The notes below the pieces were generated by a model. That model was not told where the DNA came from. It was given only the letters and a program-made list of their open reading frames with translations, and ran no database searches. A stretch of DNA of 64,000 bases from Micromonospora arborensis (lineage in GTDB: Bacteria > Actinomycetota > Actinomycetes > Mycobacteriales > Micromonosporaceae), in assembly GCF_003205615.1 (NCBI RefSeq), contig NZ_PYBV01000026.1, positions 25,015-89,014 of the forward strand. Reading direction: 5' to 3'. The position numbers were made by a program, and so were the translations under genes. Shown piece after piece: positions 50,110-58,802 of this stretch; position 1 is the stretch's first letter; the number at the start of each line of letters is the position of its first letter.

Positions 50110-50567
50110 TGGGCGACTTCGACTTCTATGTGGGCACGTGGAACGTGGTGAACCGGCGGCTGCGCAAGAGGCTGGTCGGCTCCGACGAGTGGGAGGAGTT
50201 TCCGGGTGTCTCGGTCGCGCACAGCTTCTTCGGTGGTGGCGGCAACTTCGACGAGATCACCTTCCCGACCAAGGGGTCCGCGGGTGCCACGGTCCGGATC
50301 TTCGACCCGGCGCGCGAGGAGTGGTCGATCTACTGGATGAGCAGCGTCGACGGCGTGCTGGGGCAGCCACCGATGGTGGGCCGCTTCGTCGACGGGGTCG
50401 GCCGCTTCTACGCCGACGACCAGCACGAGGGGCGGCCGGTGCGGTGCCGGTTCATCTGGTCGGACATCAGCGCGACCACCGCGCGCTGGGAACAGGCGTT
50501 CTCCGTCGACGGTGAGCAGACCTGGGAAACCAACTGGATCATGACCTCCACCCGGGTGTCCGACTAG
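50109..50567 (+). CDS. DUF1579-like protein
   Basis: 152 residues. FDFYVGTWNVVNRRLRKRLV at the start, then VSVAHSFFGGGGNFDEITFP, TVRIFDPAREEWSIYWMSS, VGRFYADDQHEGRPVRCRFI and WEQAFSVDGEQTWETNWIM. This is the calycin-like beta-barrel pattern of DUF1579-type proteins, often seen beside regulators and small enzymes. It probably binds a hydrophobic ligand; that is a guess from fold. It is coupled to the preceding gene by a TGATG junction. Confidence 0.75.
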   Translation: MGDFDFYVGTWNVVNRRLRKRLVGSDEWEEFPGVSVAHSFFGGGGNFDEITFPTKGSAGATVRIFDPAREEWSIYWMSSVDGVLGQPPMVGRFVDGVGRFYADDQHEGRPVRCRFIWSDISATTARWEQAFSVDGEQTWETNWIMTSTRVSD

Positions 50568-50627
50568 TTTCCGGCCATCCGGGGGCGGTGTTAATGTCCG
50601 ACCACCGCCCCCGGATGGAGGAAACCG

Positions 50628-52145
50628 ATGGCCTCCGACCACGTCGACGTGCTGATCATCGGCGCCGGCCTGTCTGGCATCGGGGCCGCCTGCCACCTGA
50701 GCCGCGACTGCCCCGACAAGACGTACGCGGTGCTGGAGGCGCGCGAGGCCGTCGGCGGCACCTGGGACCTGTTCCGCTACCCGGGCATCCGCTCCGACTC
50801 GGACATGTTCACCCTCGGCTACTCGTTCAAGCCGTGGACCGCCCCGAAGGCCATCGCCGACGGCACGACCATCCGCGAGTACGTCCGGGAAACCGCCCGG
50901 GAGTACGACGTGCAGCGGCACATCCGCTTCGGCCACCGGGCGCTGCGGGCCGTTTGGGACAGTGCCACCGCCCGGTGGACGGTGCACGCGCAACGCACCG
51001 ACACCACCGAGGCGGTGGTGCTGACCTGCTCGTTCCTCTTCGCCTGCACCGGTTACTACCGCTACGACGAGGGTTACACCCCATCCCTGCCCGGTGTCGA
51101 CGCGTACACCGGGCGGCTGGTGCACCCGCAGCACTGGCCCGCCGACCTCGACCACACCGGCAAGCGGGTGGTGGTCATCGGCAGTGGCGCCACCGCGGTC
51201 ACCCTGGTGCCGGCGATGGCCCAGCGGGCCGCCCACGTGACGATGCTGCAGCGCTCACCGACGTACGTCATCGCGTTGCCCTCGCGCGACCGGCTGGCCG
51301 ACGCGCTGCGGCGCTGGCTGCCGGCGAAGGCCGCGTACCCGGTGGTGCGCTGGAAGAACGTGCTGCTGTCCACCGTCACCTTCCAGCTCAGCCGGCGTGC
51401 GCCCGGCCTGGTCAAGCGGAGGCTGCGCCGGGCTGCGCAGGGCCGCCTCCCGGTGGGGTACGACCTCGACCGGCACTTCTCGCCGCGCTACGACCCGTGG
51501 GACCAGCGGCTCTGCGTGGCACCCGACGGTGACCTGTTCGCGGCCGTGCGGCAGGGCACCGCGTCGGTGGTCACCGACACCGTCGACACCTTCACCGCGC
51601 AGGGTGTCCGGTTGACCTCCGGCGCGGAGTTGCCCGCCGACATCGTGGTGACCGCGACCGGGCTCAACCTGCTCGCCCTCGGTGGCCTGACGCTGCGCGT
51701 GGACGGCGTCGACGTCGACCTCGCGAGCACCGTCGCCTACAAGGGCATGATGGTGTCCGGCGTGCCGAACTTCGCCCTGACCATCGGCTACACCAACGCG
51801 TCGTGGACGCTCAAGGCCGACCTGGTCGCCGGTTACGTCTGCCGGCTGCTGCGCCACCTGGACCGTACCGACCAGCAGATCGTCACCCCGCTCCCACCGC
51901 CCGACGCCGAGCGGGTGCCGCTCATCGACCTGCGCTCCGGTTACGTGCTGCGCGCCGTCGACGCGCTGCCCAAGCAGGGTGCGACCGCGCCGTGGCGGCT
52001 GCACCAGAACTATCCCCGTGACGTGCTGCTGATGCGGCACGGCCGGCTCACCGACAAGGGTGTGCGGTTTTCCCGAGCCGGAGAGGTGGCCGCGCCCGCC
52101 GGCTTGCAGCGTCCCGCCCGGACCAGTCCGGCCGCCCGTCACTGA
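50628..52145 (+). CDS. Baeyer-Villiger-type flavin monooxygenase (EthA-like)
   Basis: 505 residues. N-terminal FAD loop DVLIIGAGLSGIGAACHLSR (GxGxxG), REAVGGTWDLFRYPGIRSDS, the BVMO fingerprint YTGRLVHPQHWP (F/YxGxxxHxxxWP), then the NADP loop VVVIGSGATAVTLVPAMA. SRYNTNA-like ends (TIGYTNASWTLKADLV) match the EthA branch. Such enzymes insert oxygen next to ketones or oxidise sulfur. It sits 55 bp before an SDR, a typical alcohol-ketone-ester pairing. Confidence 0.92.
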   Translation: MASDHVDVLIIGAGLSGIGAACHLSRDCPDKTYAVLEAREAVGGTWDLFRYPGIRSDSDMFTLGYSFKPWTAPKAIADGTTIREYVRETAREYDVQRHIRFGHRALRAVWDSATARWTVHAQRTDTTEAVVLTCSFLFACTGYYRYDEGYTPSLPGVDAYTGRLVHPQHWPADLDHTGKRVVVIGSGATAVTLVPAMAQRAAHVTMLQRSPTYVIALPSRDRLADALRRWLPAKAAYPVVRWKNVLLSTVTFQLSRRAPGLVKRRLRRAAQGRLPVGYDLDRHFSPRYDPWDQRLCVAPDGDLFAAVRQGTASVVTDTVDTFTAQGVRLTSGAELPADIVVTATGLNLLALGGLTLRVDGVDVDLASTVAYKGMMVSGVPNFALTIGYTNASWTLKADLVAGYVCRLLRHLDRTDQQIVTPLPPPDAERVPLIDLRSGYVLRAVDALPKQGATAPWRLHQNYPRDVLLMRHGRLTDKGVRFSRAGEVAAPAGLQRPARTSPAARH

Positions 52146-52199
52146 CCGCGGCGAGCGTCGCAACGAGCGTCGGCAACCGCCAGGAGAGGAGCACCGATC

Positions 52200-53099
52200 G
52201 TGCGGAGGTTCGACTTCACCGGCGCGACGGCCGTGGTCACCGGGGCGGCCAGCGGCATCGGTGCCGCGCTGGCGCACGCGCTGGCCCGCCGGGGCAGCGA
52301 CCTGGTTCTGCTGGACCGCGACGCCGAGCGGCTGGACGCGGTCACCGCCGCGATCCGCGCCGAACACCCGGATCGCCAGGTGTACACGTACCTGGTGGAT
52401 CTCGCCGACGTGACGGCCACCGCCCAGGTGGCCGCGGAGATCGGCCAGCGGCACCCGCGGGTACGACTGCTGGTGAACAACGCCGGCGTGGGCCTCGGCG
52501 GCCGGTTCGACCAGGTGACGTTCGACGAGTTCAGCTGGGTGATCGACGTCAACTTCCGGGCTGTGGTGCAGCTGACCCACGCACTGCTGCCCACCCTGCG
52601 GGCGGAGCCGGGCGCGCACCTGGTGAACATCTCCAGCCTGTTCGGGCTTATCGCGCCGGCCGGGCAGACGGCCTACTCGGCGAGCAAGTTCGCGGTGCGC
52701 GGCTTCACCGAGGCGCTGCGCCACGAGTTGGTCGACGACGGCATCGGGGTGACCTCGGTGCACCCCGGCGGGATCCGCACCCGGATCACCGAGAACGCGC
52801 GGATCGGCAGTGGCGTCTCGGCCGAGGAGTACGCGGTCGGCCGGGCACAGTTCGAGAAGCTGCTCACCATCGCGCCGGCTCGGGCCGCCGAGGTGATCCT
52901 GCGCGGTGTCGAGCGGCGTCGGGGCCGGGTGCTGATCGGCTGGTCGGCGAAGCTGCCGGACCTGCTGGCCCGGGTCCTGCCAGCCTCGTACAACCGGGTC
53001 CTGGTCGCCGGCCTGAACCGGGGCGTCGTCCGCCCGGCGCCGCCCACCCCCGGCGTGCCCACGCAACGCCCCGCCGACCCGGCCCGGGAGGTGGCGTGA
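52200..53099 (+). CDS. SDR-family oxidoreductase
   Basis: 299 residues from a GTG with GGAGAGGAG upstream. TGAASGIGAALAHALARRGS is the NADP motif; LLVNNAGVGLGGRFDQ, NISSLFGLIAPAGQTAYSAS with Tyr and Lys in AYSASKFA, and EALRHELVDDGIGVTSVHPG complete the classical set. The extended C-terminus is typical of the mycobacterial/actinomycete membrane-associated SDRs found beside EthA-like monooxygenases. It probably makes or uses the ketone for the monooxygenase; substrate unknown. Confidence 0.9.
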   Translation: MRRFDFTGATAVVTGAASGIGAALAHALARRGSDLVLLDRDAERLDAVTAAIRAEHPDRQVYTYLVDLADVTATAQVAAEIGQRHPRVRLLVNNAGVGLGGRFDQVTFDEFSWVIDVNFRAVVQLTHALLPTLRAEPGAHLVNISSLFGLIAPAGQTAYSASKFAVRGFTEALRHELVDDGIGVTSVHPGGIRTRITENARIGSGVSAEEYAVGRAQFEKLLTIAPARAAEVILRGVERRRGRVLIGWSAKLPDLLARVLPASYNRVLVAGLNRGVVRPAPPTPGVPTQRPADPAREVA

Positions 53100-53111
53100 G
53101 CGGCGGCGCGG

Positions 53112-54572
53112 TCACGGTGGTGTGCTGCCCCGCTTGTCCTCCTGCGCCAGCACCGCCTCGCGGTGCTCCGGATCGTCGCGGCGGGCCAGTTCGGCGGCGA
53201 GCCGCGGATCGGCCACCAGCCGGTCCCGGTTGCGGTGCAGGAAGCTCTCGAAACCCCCGGTGTACGGGCAGGCCAGGTCGCCGAGGGCCCGCTCGGGCAT
53301 GTACCGGCAGCCGGCGCAGTAGTCGCTGATCTCGTCGATGTCGGTGCCGTCCACCGCGTACGGGCGGGTGTCCACCCGGGCCAGGTCGGCGTACTGACTC
53401 ATGCCGATCACCGTCGCGTTCATCACCCAGTCGGTGCCGTCCACGAAGCAGCGCTGAAACCAGTCCACTACCTCGGTGGGGCGCCAGCCGCGCTGCAACG
53501 CGTAGTTTCCCAGCACCAGCAGTCGGGGCGTGTGGTGCGTCCACGCCCGGTCCCGGACGGCGCCGAGGACGTCGGCCAGGCAGCGGGCCTCCACGGCGTC
53601 GGCGTCCAACTCGGCGAACCACTGCGGCAGCGGCTCGGTCGCGGCCAACCAGTTCGCCCCCCGGAACCGTGGCTCGAAGTACCAGTACAACTGCCAGAGG
53701 AACTCCCGCCAGCCGAGCAGCCCTCGGATGAAAGGCTCCACCGCCGTACGCGGGGCCGTGCCGGCCCGCCACGCCTGCTCGGCGGCGCGTACGGCCGGCT
53801 CCGGGTCGAGCAGCCCGAGGTTGAACGAGGACGAGAGCACGGAGTGCGCGAACAGCGGGTCGTCGCCGCTCATCACGTCGGCGTAGCGGCCGTACCCGGG
53901 TAGCCGGTGGGTCAGGAAGTGCGCCAGCCGGGCCTGTGCCTCGGTGTGGGTGGCCGGGTGCTGCCGGGGGCCGTCCCGGCCGACGAACCGCACCCCGTCG
54001 GCGGCCCACCGGTCCAGGTCGCGACGGACCTCCGCGTCGATGTCGTCCTCGACGATCGGTGGGGGTGGCGGTGGGGCCGCCGGCACGGCCCGGCTGTCGG
54101 CGCGGGCCCGGCGACCCGACCCGGTCCCGCCGGCCGGGGCGGTCAGCACGTCGTGGCGGCGGCGGGTGTGCCGGTAGAAGTCGGCCATTCGCAGCGGGCC
54201 ACGCCGCGCGCGGTCCGCCCAGCCGGCGAAGTCGGCCTGGCTGGTGATGAAGCCGCGTGGCGGCAACACCGTCAGCCCCGGCACCGACTGCGCGAAGCGC
54301 AACGCCGCACGGGAGTGCGGATGGCACACCTCCACCGGCTCGTCGACCCGCGTGAGCGCCTCCCGGAACGTGTCGGCGCGCAGCAGCAGCGCCCGCTCGC
54401 CCAGCTCGGCCGCCCGGTGACGCAGCGCGGAGAGGAGCAGGTGCGCCTTCTGCCGGTGCATCGGCCGTCGGCGGAACAGCTCCCGGATCTCCACCAGCAG
54501 GACCGGCTGGTCGGGGTCGTCGAGGAAATGTGGCCCGAGTTGGTCGGCCAGCAACCATCGGCGGCGATGCAT
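53112..54572 (-). CDS. Fe-S photolyase/cryptochrome-like protein
   Basis: 486 residues. Photolyase-related domain at the N-terminus (RRRWLLADQLGPHFLDDPDQ, FRRRPMHRQKAHLLLSAL) and the C-terminal FAD-binding part (FLTHRLPGYGRYADVMSGDD, LFAHSVLSSSFNLGLL, GLLGWREFLWQLYWYF, TPRLLVLGNYAL). Cysteines in QRCFVDG, DYCAGCRYM and DLACPYT match the Fe-S ligands of the PhrB/CryPro group. It repairs (6-4) photoproducts or senses light. The central Pro-rich insert (PPPPPP) is unusual. No carotenoid partner adjoins it, although crtY lies 14 kb away. Confidence 0.9.
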   Translation of the reverse strand: MHRRRWLLADQLGPHFLDDPDQPVLLVEIRELFRRRPMHRQKAHLLLSALRHRAAELGERALLLRADTFREALTRVDEPVEVCHPHSRAALRFAQSVPGLTVLPPRGFITSQADFAGWADRARRGPLRMADFYRHTRRRHDVLTAPAGGTGSGRRARADSRAVPAAPPPPPPIVEDDIDAEVRRDLDRWAADGVRFVGRDGPRQHPATHTEAQARLAHFLTHRLPGYGRYADVMSGDDPLFAHSVLSSSFNLGLLDPEPAVRAAEQAWRAGTAPRTAVEPFIRGLLGWREFLWQLYWYFEPRFRGANWLAATEPLPQWFAELDADAVEARCLADVLGAVRDRAWTHHTPRLLVLGNYALQRGWRPTEVVDWFQRCFVDGTDWVMNATVIGMSQYADLARVDTRPYAVDGTDIDEISDYCAGCRYMPERALGDLACPYTGGFESFLHRNRDRLVADPRLAAELARRDDPEHREAVLAQEDKRGSTPP

Positions 54573-54654
54573 GGCGCAATTCTGCCCACTTTCCGGCCGA
54601 CGCGCCCAACGGCGGGCCGCACGATCGACGCCGAATCACCGCTGTGACGCCGAA

Positions 54655-55842
54655 TCAGGCCGGGTCCGTCCCGGTCACCGTCGTGCGCGGCCCGACGTCG
54701 CGGCGGCGCAACACCACGGTCAACGTCACGAGAGCGACCAGCAGCGCCGCGAGCACGTACACCGGGACCGGGCCGAGCGGAGCGAGCAGCGCCAGCAACG
54801 CGACGACCGGGAAGGCGACGACCACCGCGCCGTGGTGCTGCCGGCGTACGTGCAGCACCCAGACCGTGAGCAGGAAGACGGCGATCGGGGTGGCCACCGC
54901 GTACCCAGCGGTGGTCCCGGAGATGTGCGCGACGTGCCGCTCGACGTCCACCCCCACCACCAGGCCGGCACCCACCGCGGCGATCGCCGCGAAGATCAGA
55001 TAGTGGCCATAACCCCAGACCAGGGAGTACGGCAGCCGGGCGGGCGCCTCGATCGGCCGGTCGAAGTAGAGCCACCAGAGCGCGAACACGATGACCGCTC
55101 CGGCCGCCGCGAGCGACCAGAGACCGTGCTCCCCGGCGTCGAGCCCGGTCTGGATCGCCACCGAGATGGCCAGGACCGCTTCGCCGAGCACGATGAGGGT
55201 GAACAGCCCGTACCGTTCGGTGATGTGCTGGGGGTGCCACGGGGTCATCCCGGGGCGTTCGGCCACCGCCGGCACCAGCAGGTCGGCCAGCGCCAGCAGC
55301 ACGAACGACGCCACACCCCCCTCGCCGGGCAGCAACAGCCGCAGCAGCCAGCCGAGCTGCACCACCGTCACGCCGATCGCGTAGCGACGCGCCGCAGCCC
55401 GATGCCGGGGGTCGCCGGCGGCCGCCCGGCTCCAGTTCACGACGGCAGCCAGCCGCATCACCACGTACCCGTAGGTGATGACGGCGAAGTCGCCGTCGGC
55501 GAAGGCGCGCGGCACCCCGGCCGCCAGGATCAACGCCCCGGAGATCTGCACCAGGGTGGTGATCCGGTAGACGTCGTCGTCGGTGTCGTAGGCCGAGGCG
55601 AACCAGGTGAAGTTCACCCACGACCACCAGATCGCGAAGAACACCATGACGTAGCTGGCCGCGGCGTGGCCGAGGTGGCCCTCCGCGACGTCGTGGTGCA
55701 GACTGCTCGCCGCCTGCGCCACCGCCACCACGAAACACAGGTCGAAGAAGAGTTCCAACGGGGTGGCCGCGCGGTGCGGCTCGTCGCGGCGACGGGGCCG
55801 CATCGGCCGGTAGAACGGCCGCACCGAACGCGAAGCGGTCAA
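54655..55842 (-). CDS. Low-temperature-requirement A (LtrA) membrane protein
   Basis: 395 residues with about ten to twelve transmembrane helices. LtrA signature near the start: TPLELFFDLCFVVAVAQAAS, then YVMVFFAIWWSWVNFTWFAS and ITERYGLFTLIVLGEAVLAI. The start is a TTG at 55842 with AGGAG five bases upstream; no ATG or GTG gives a better fit. Role in growth at low temperature is known for Listeria only; the molecular function is unclear. It lies between the photolyase and DoxX genes on the same strand, 20 bp after the DoxX end. Confidence 0.85.
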   Translation of the reverse strand: MTASRSVRPFYRPMRPRRRDEPHRAATPLELFFDLCFVVAVAQAASSLHHDVAEGHLGHAAASYVMVFFAIWWSWVNFTWFASAYDTDDDVYRITTLVQISGALILAAGVPRAFADGDFAVITYGYVVMRLAAVVNWSRAAAGDPRHRAAARRYAIGVTVVQLGWLLRLLLPGEGGVASFVLLALADLLVPAVAERPGMTPWHPQHITERYGLFTLIVLGEAVLAISVAIQTGLDAGEHGLWSLAAAGAVIVFALWWLYFDRPIEAPARLPYSLVWGYGHYLIFAAIAAVGAGLVVGVDVERHVAHISGTTAGYAVATPIAVFLLTVWVLHVRRQHHGAVVVAFPVVALLALLAPLGPVPVYVLAALLVALVTLTVVLRRRDVGPRTTVTGTDPA

Positions 55843-55862
55843 CGCAGCTCCTCAGGCTGGGC

Positions 55863-56282
55863 TCACCGGCGTCGTCGGCCGTGGGTCAACCCCTCCAACA
55901 CCAGAGTCAACCCGGCGCCGACCAGCCAGACGTCCTTGGCGATCCCGGTGCCCTGCTGGGTCGGTCGAATGCTGCCGTGCTCCCGCAGCCCCGGTGTCTT
56001 CAGGTACAGCTGCACGAGGCCCGCGCCGAACGCCGTCAGGCCCAACCCGACCAGGGGCGCCGGGACGAACGGCGCGAGCAGCGCGGCCCCCAGCGCGATC
56101 TCCGAGTACGACAGCAGCTTGGCGAAGCGCGGCGGGTCCAGTTGGGCGAGTTGCGGCATGGCGGCGACCGCCATCCCGTGCATGCCCTCCGCGGCGGCAC
56201 CCTCCAGGCTGCGCTTGCCGAGACCCGAGTTGAGAAAGTACGCGCCGATGCTGACCCGCAGCGGCAGGTGCGCGAGCTTCAT
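55863..56282 (-). CDS. DoxX-family membrane protein
   Basis: 139 residues with four transmembrane helices. The DoxX-like beginning is LPLRVSIGAYFLNSGLGKRS, followed by LLSYSEIALGAALLAPFVP, LVGLGLTAFGAGLVQLYLKT and a last helix DVWLVGAGLTLVLEG. An ATG at 56282 (GGGAG upstream) is preferred to a GTG six bases before. The family is associated with oxidoreductase and thiol systems. It diverges from the mycothiol-dependent formaldehyde dehydrogenase gene 184 bp away. Confidence 0.85.
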   Translation of the reverse strand: MKLAHLPLRVSIGAYFLNSGLGKRSLEGAAAEGMHGMAVAAMPQLAQLDPPRFAKLLSYSEIALGAALLAPFVPAPLVGLGLTAFGAGLVQLYLKTPGLREHGSIRPTQQGTGIAKDVWLVGAGLTLVLEGLTHGRRRR

Positions 56283-56466
56283 GGTCACTCCCGATGGCCG
56301 TGGTCGAATGGGGCCCGCGTACCCCGGACTGCCCGCGATAACCCGCCGGGCCGGCTGGGCTGGCCGTGGTGGTCGCGGTAGGTTCGCCGGGGGCCCACCG
56401 CCGAGCCCGTGGCGCACCTGCCCACCCGGCGCCCGGCCCTGCCGCACACCACCAGCAGGAGGCGAA

Positions 56467-57552
56467 GTGAGCCAGGAAGTCCGGGGAGTCATCTCCCGCA
56501 GCAAGGGCGCGCCGGTCGAGGTCACCACCATCGTGGTGCCCGATCCTGGTCCCGGTGAGGCGATCGTCCGGATCCAGTCCTGCGGCGTCTGCCACACCGA
56601 CCTGCACTACCGCGAGGGCGGCATCAACGACGAGTACCCGTTCCTGCTCGGTCACGAGGCGGCGGGCATCGTCGAGCAGGTGGGCGAGGGCGTCACCGAC
56701 GTCGCCCCGGGTGACTTCGTGGTCCTCAACTGGCGTGCCGTCTGCGGCGTCTGCCGGGCCTGCCGCCGGGGTCGCCCGTGGTACTGCTTCAACACCCACA
56801 ACGCCAAGCAGCGGATGACCCTGACCGACGGCACCGAGCTCTCCCCGGCGCTGGGCATCGGCGCGTTCGCCGAGAAGACCCTGGTGCACGCCGGGCAGTG
56901 CACCAAGGTGGACCCGGCCGCCCGTCCGGCCGCCGTCGGCCTGCTCGGTTGCGGGGTGATGGCCGGGCTGGGCGCGGCGATGAACACCGGCAACGTCACC
57001 CGCGGCGACTCGGTCGCGGTGATCGGCTGCGGCGGAGTCGGGGACGCCGCGGTCGCCGGCGCGGCCCTCGCCGGCGCCACCACGATCGTCGCGGTGGACA
57101 CCGACAGCCGCAAACTGGACTGGGCCCGCAAGTTCGGCGCCACGCACACTGTGAACGCCTCCGAAACCGATCCGGTCGAGGCGATCCGTGCCGCCACCGG
57201 CGGCTTCGGCGCCGATGTCGTGATCGACGCGGTGGGCCGACCGGAGACGTGGAAGCAGGCGTTCTACGCCCGCGACCTGGCCGGCACGGTGGTGCTGGTC
57301 GGCGTACCGACCCCGCAGATGCAGATCGAGCTGCCGCTGCTCGACGTCTTCGGACGCGGCGGCGCCCTCAAGTCCAGCTGGTACGGCGACTGCCTGCCCA
57401 GCCGAGACTTCCCCATGCTCACCGAGCTGTACCTGCAGGGCCGGCTCGACCTGGACGCGTTCGTCACCGAGGAGATCGCGCTCGACCAGGTCGAGAACGC
57501 GTTCGACCGGATGCACCACGGCGACGTGCTCCGCTCGGTGGTGGTGTTCTGA
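56467..57552 (+). CDS. S-(hydroxymethyl)mycothiol dehydrogenase
   Basis: 361 residues, zinc-dependent MDR superfamily. Catalytic zinc: SCGVCHTDLHYREGGI and GHEAAGIVEQVG. Structural zinc: CGVCRACRRGRPWYC (four cysteines). The NAD fold is VAVIGCGGVGDAAVAGAALA. The end VENAFDRMHHGDVLRSVVVF and the phrase FNTHNAKQRMTLTDG match the mycothiol-dependent formaldehyde dehydrogenase (MscR/AdhE) rather than the glutathione type. It oxidises hydroxymethyl-mycothiol and reduces nitrosomycothiol. Its stop overlaps the next ATG by one base. Confidence 0.93.
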   Translation: MSQEVRGVISRSKGAPVEVTTIVVPDPGPGEAIVRIQSCGVCHTDLHYREGGINDEYPFLLGHEAAGIVEQVGEGVTDVAPGDFVVLNWRAVCGVCRACRRGRPWYCFNTHNAKQRMTLTDGTELSPALGIGAFAEKTLVHAGQCTKVDPAARPAAVGLLGCGVMAGLGAAMNTGNVTRGDSVAVIGCGGVGDAAVAGAALAGATTIVAVDTDSRKLDWARKFGATHTVNASETDPVEAIRAATGGFGADVVIDAVGRPETWKQAFYARDLAGTVVLVGVPTPQMQIELPLLDVFGRGGALKSSWYGDCLPSRDFPMLTELYLQGRLDLDAFVTEEIALDQVENAFDRMHHGDVLRSVVVF

Positions 57553-58181
57553 TGACCGCCCGGGTCGACCACGCGGTCACCGCGGGCACGTTCTCCCTGG
57601 ACGGGCAGACGTTCGACGTGGACAACAACGTCTGGGTGATCGGCGACGACAGCGAGTGCGTCGTGCTGGACGCGCCGCACGACGTGGCCGCGATCCTCGC
57701 GCTGGTGGGCGACCGGCGGGTCCGGGCGATCCTCGCCACCCACGCCCACGACGATCACGTGCGGGTGGCACCTGAGCTGGCCGAGGCCACCGGCGCGCCC
57801 GTGCTGCTGCACACCGCCGACCGGGTCCTCTGGGACATGGTCCACCCGCACCTGCCGCCGCACGGTGAGCTGCACGACGGGCAGATCATCGAGGTGGCCG
57901 GTACCACGCTGCGGGTGCTGCACACCCCCGGCCACAGCCCCGGCGCGTGCAGCTTCCACGCCCCGGACCTGGGCGTGGTGTTCACCGGCGACACACTCTT
58001 CGCCGGCGGTCCCGGTGCGACCGGCCGCTCGTACAGCGACTTCGACACCATCGTCCGGTCGATCCGGACCTGCCTGCTCACCCTGCCGGGGGAGACGGTC
58101 GTGCACACCGGCCACGGCGACGACACGACCATCGGCGCGGAGGCCCCGCATCTGCAGGAGTGGCTGGCCCGGGGCCACTGA
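57552..58181 (+). CDS. MBL-fold hydrolase coupled to mycothiol dehydrogenase
   Basis: 209 residues. Metal motif ILATHAHDDHVRVAP (HxHxDH), with further ligands in LHTPGHSPGACSF, VFTGDTLFAGG and VVHTGHGDDTTIG, the glyoxalase II/thioesterase-type arrangement. It begins inside the dehydrogenase stop (TGATG), so the pair acts together. Formyl-mycothiol hydrolysis to free mycothiol and formate is the likely role, by analogy with the glutathione pathway and known mycothiol gene pairs. Confidence 0.9.
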   Translation: MTARVDHAVTAGTFSLDGQTFDVDNNVWVIGDDSECVVLDAPHDVAAILALVGDRRVRAILATHAHDDHVRVAPELAEATGAPVLLHTADRVLWDMVHPHLPPHGELHDGQIIEVAGTTLRVLHTPGHSPGACSFHAPDLGVVFTGDTLFAGGPGATGRSYSDFDTIVRSIRTCLLTLPGETVVHTGHGDDTTIGAEAPHLQEWLARGH

Positions 58182-58269
58182 CTTCTGCTGATGGGTTCGC
58201 CTGTCGCGTGTTGGCCTGCGGCGCGTACCTCGTGGCGGGTGGCGGTCTGGTTGGGCGTGGTCGACGGGC

Positions 58270-58698
58270 TCAGCGCTCGTCGGCCGCGCCCAGCACCGGT
58301 TTGACGTCCAGGATCGGGGTGCCGTCCAACGCTTCCAGGTCGGCCACCTCGACGCGCAGCCCATCCACCGCCAGGACCCGCACCCGGTGCAGCCCGATCG
58401 GGTTGGGCCGGTGCGGGGACCGGGTGCTGAACACCCCTGTCTCCGGCCGGCTCTCGTCGCCGCGGGGATGCACCGCCAGCACGTCACGCAGGGCGCGGTC
58501 CAGCCACGTCAACACCAACAACTCCACACCGACCCGCAGGTCGCGCAGGGCCTGTTCGACCTGCGGGTCGAAGACCAGCCACGCCGCCGGCGCACCCTCG
58601 TCGCCCTGCCGGGGCGCGCTCGCCGCGTCGGTCAGCGGCGAGAGCACCCGCCCCACCGGATGCAGCACGTACCCGTCGCCGCCACCTACCTCGTCCAC
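58270..58698 (-). CDS. trmO: tRNA N6-threonylcarbamoyladenosine methyltransferase TrmO-like
   Basis: 142 residues, the beta-barrel UPF0066/TrmO family. Signature: VFSTRSPHRPNPIGLHRVRV, preceded by VELLVLTWLDRALRDVLAVH and followed by GTPILDVKPVL. The enzyme methylates N6-threonylcarbamoyladenosine at tRNA position 37 using S-adenosylmethionine. The GTG start is preceded by GGAGGGAG. It is shorter than E. coli TrmO (about 235), as in most actinobacterial copies, which lack the C-terminal domain. Confidence 0.85.
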   Translation of the reverse strand: MDEVGGGDGYVLHPVGRVLSPLTDAASAPRQGDEGAPAAWLVFDPQVEQALRDLRVGVELLVLTWLDRALRDVLAVHPRGDESRPETGVFSTRSPHRPNPIGLHRVRVLAVDGLRVEVADLEALDGTPILDVKPVLGAADER

Positions 58699-58802
58699 CC
58701 GTTTGCTCCCTCCTGGACGGTCCCAACCTAACGCCGCCGGTCGTCGTCCGGGCCCGCCGCAGGTCGGCCAGTTCTTATGAAACAGGCCCTACGATCCCGT
58801 CC

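Noticed and set aside
54571..56460. Very long open frames on the strand opposite to the LtrA and DoxX genes, and similar frames opposite htpG (11717-12820)
   Set aside because: They are by-products of high GC at third codon positions. Their peptides are low-complexity (R, G, P, A, D-rich) with no family features, while the opposite frames carry clear motifs.
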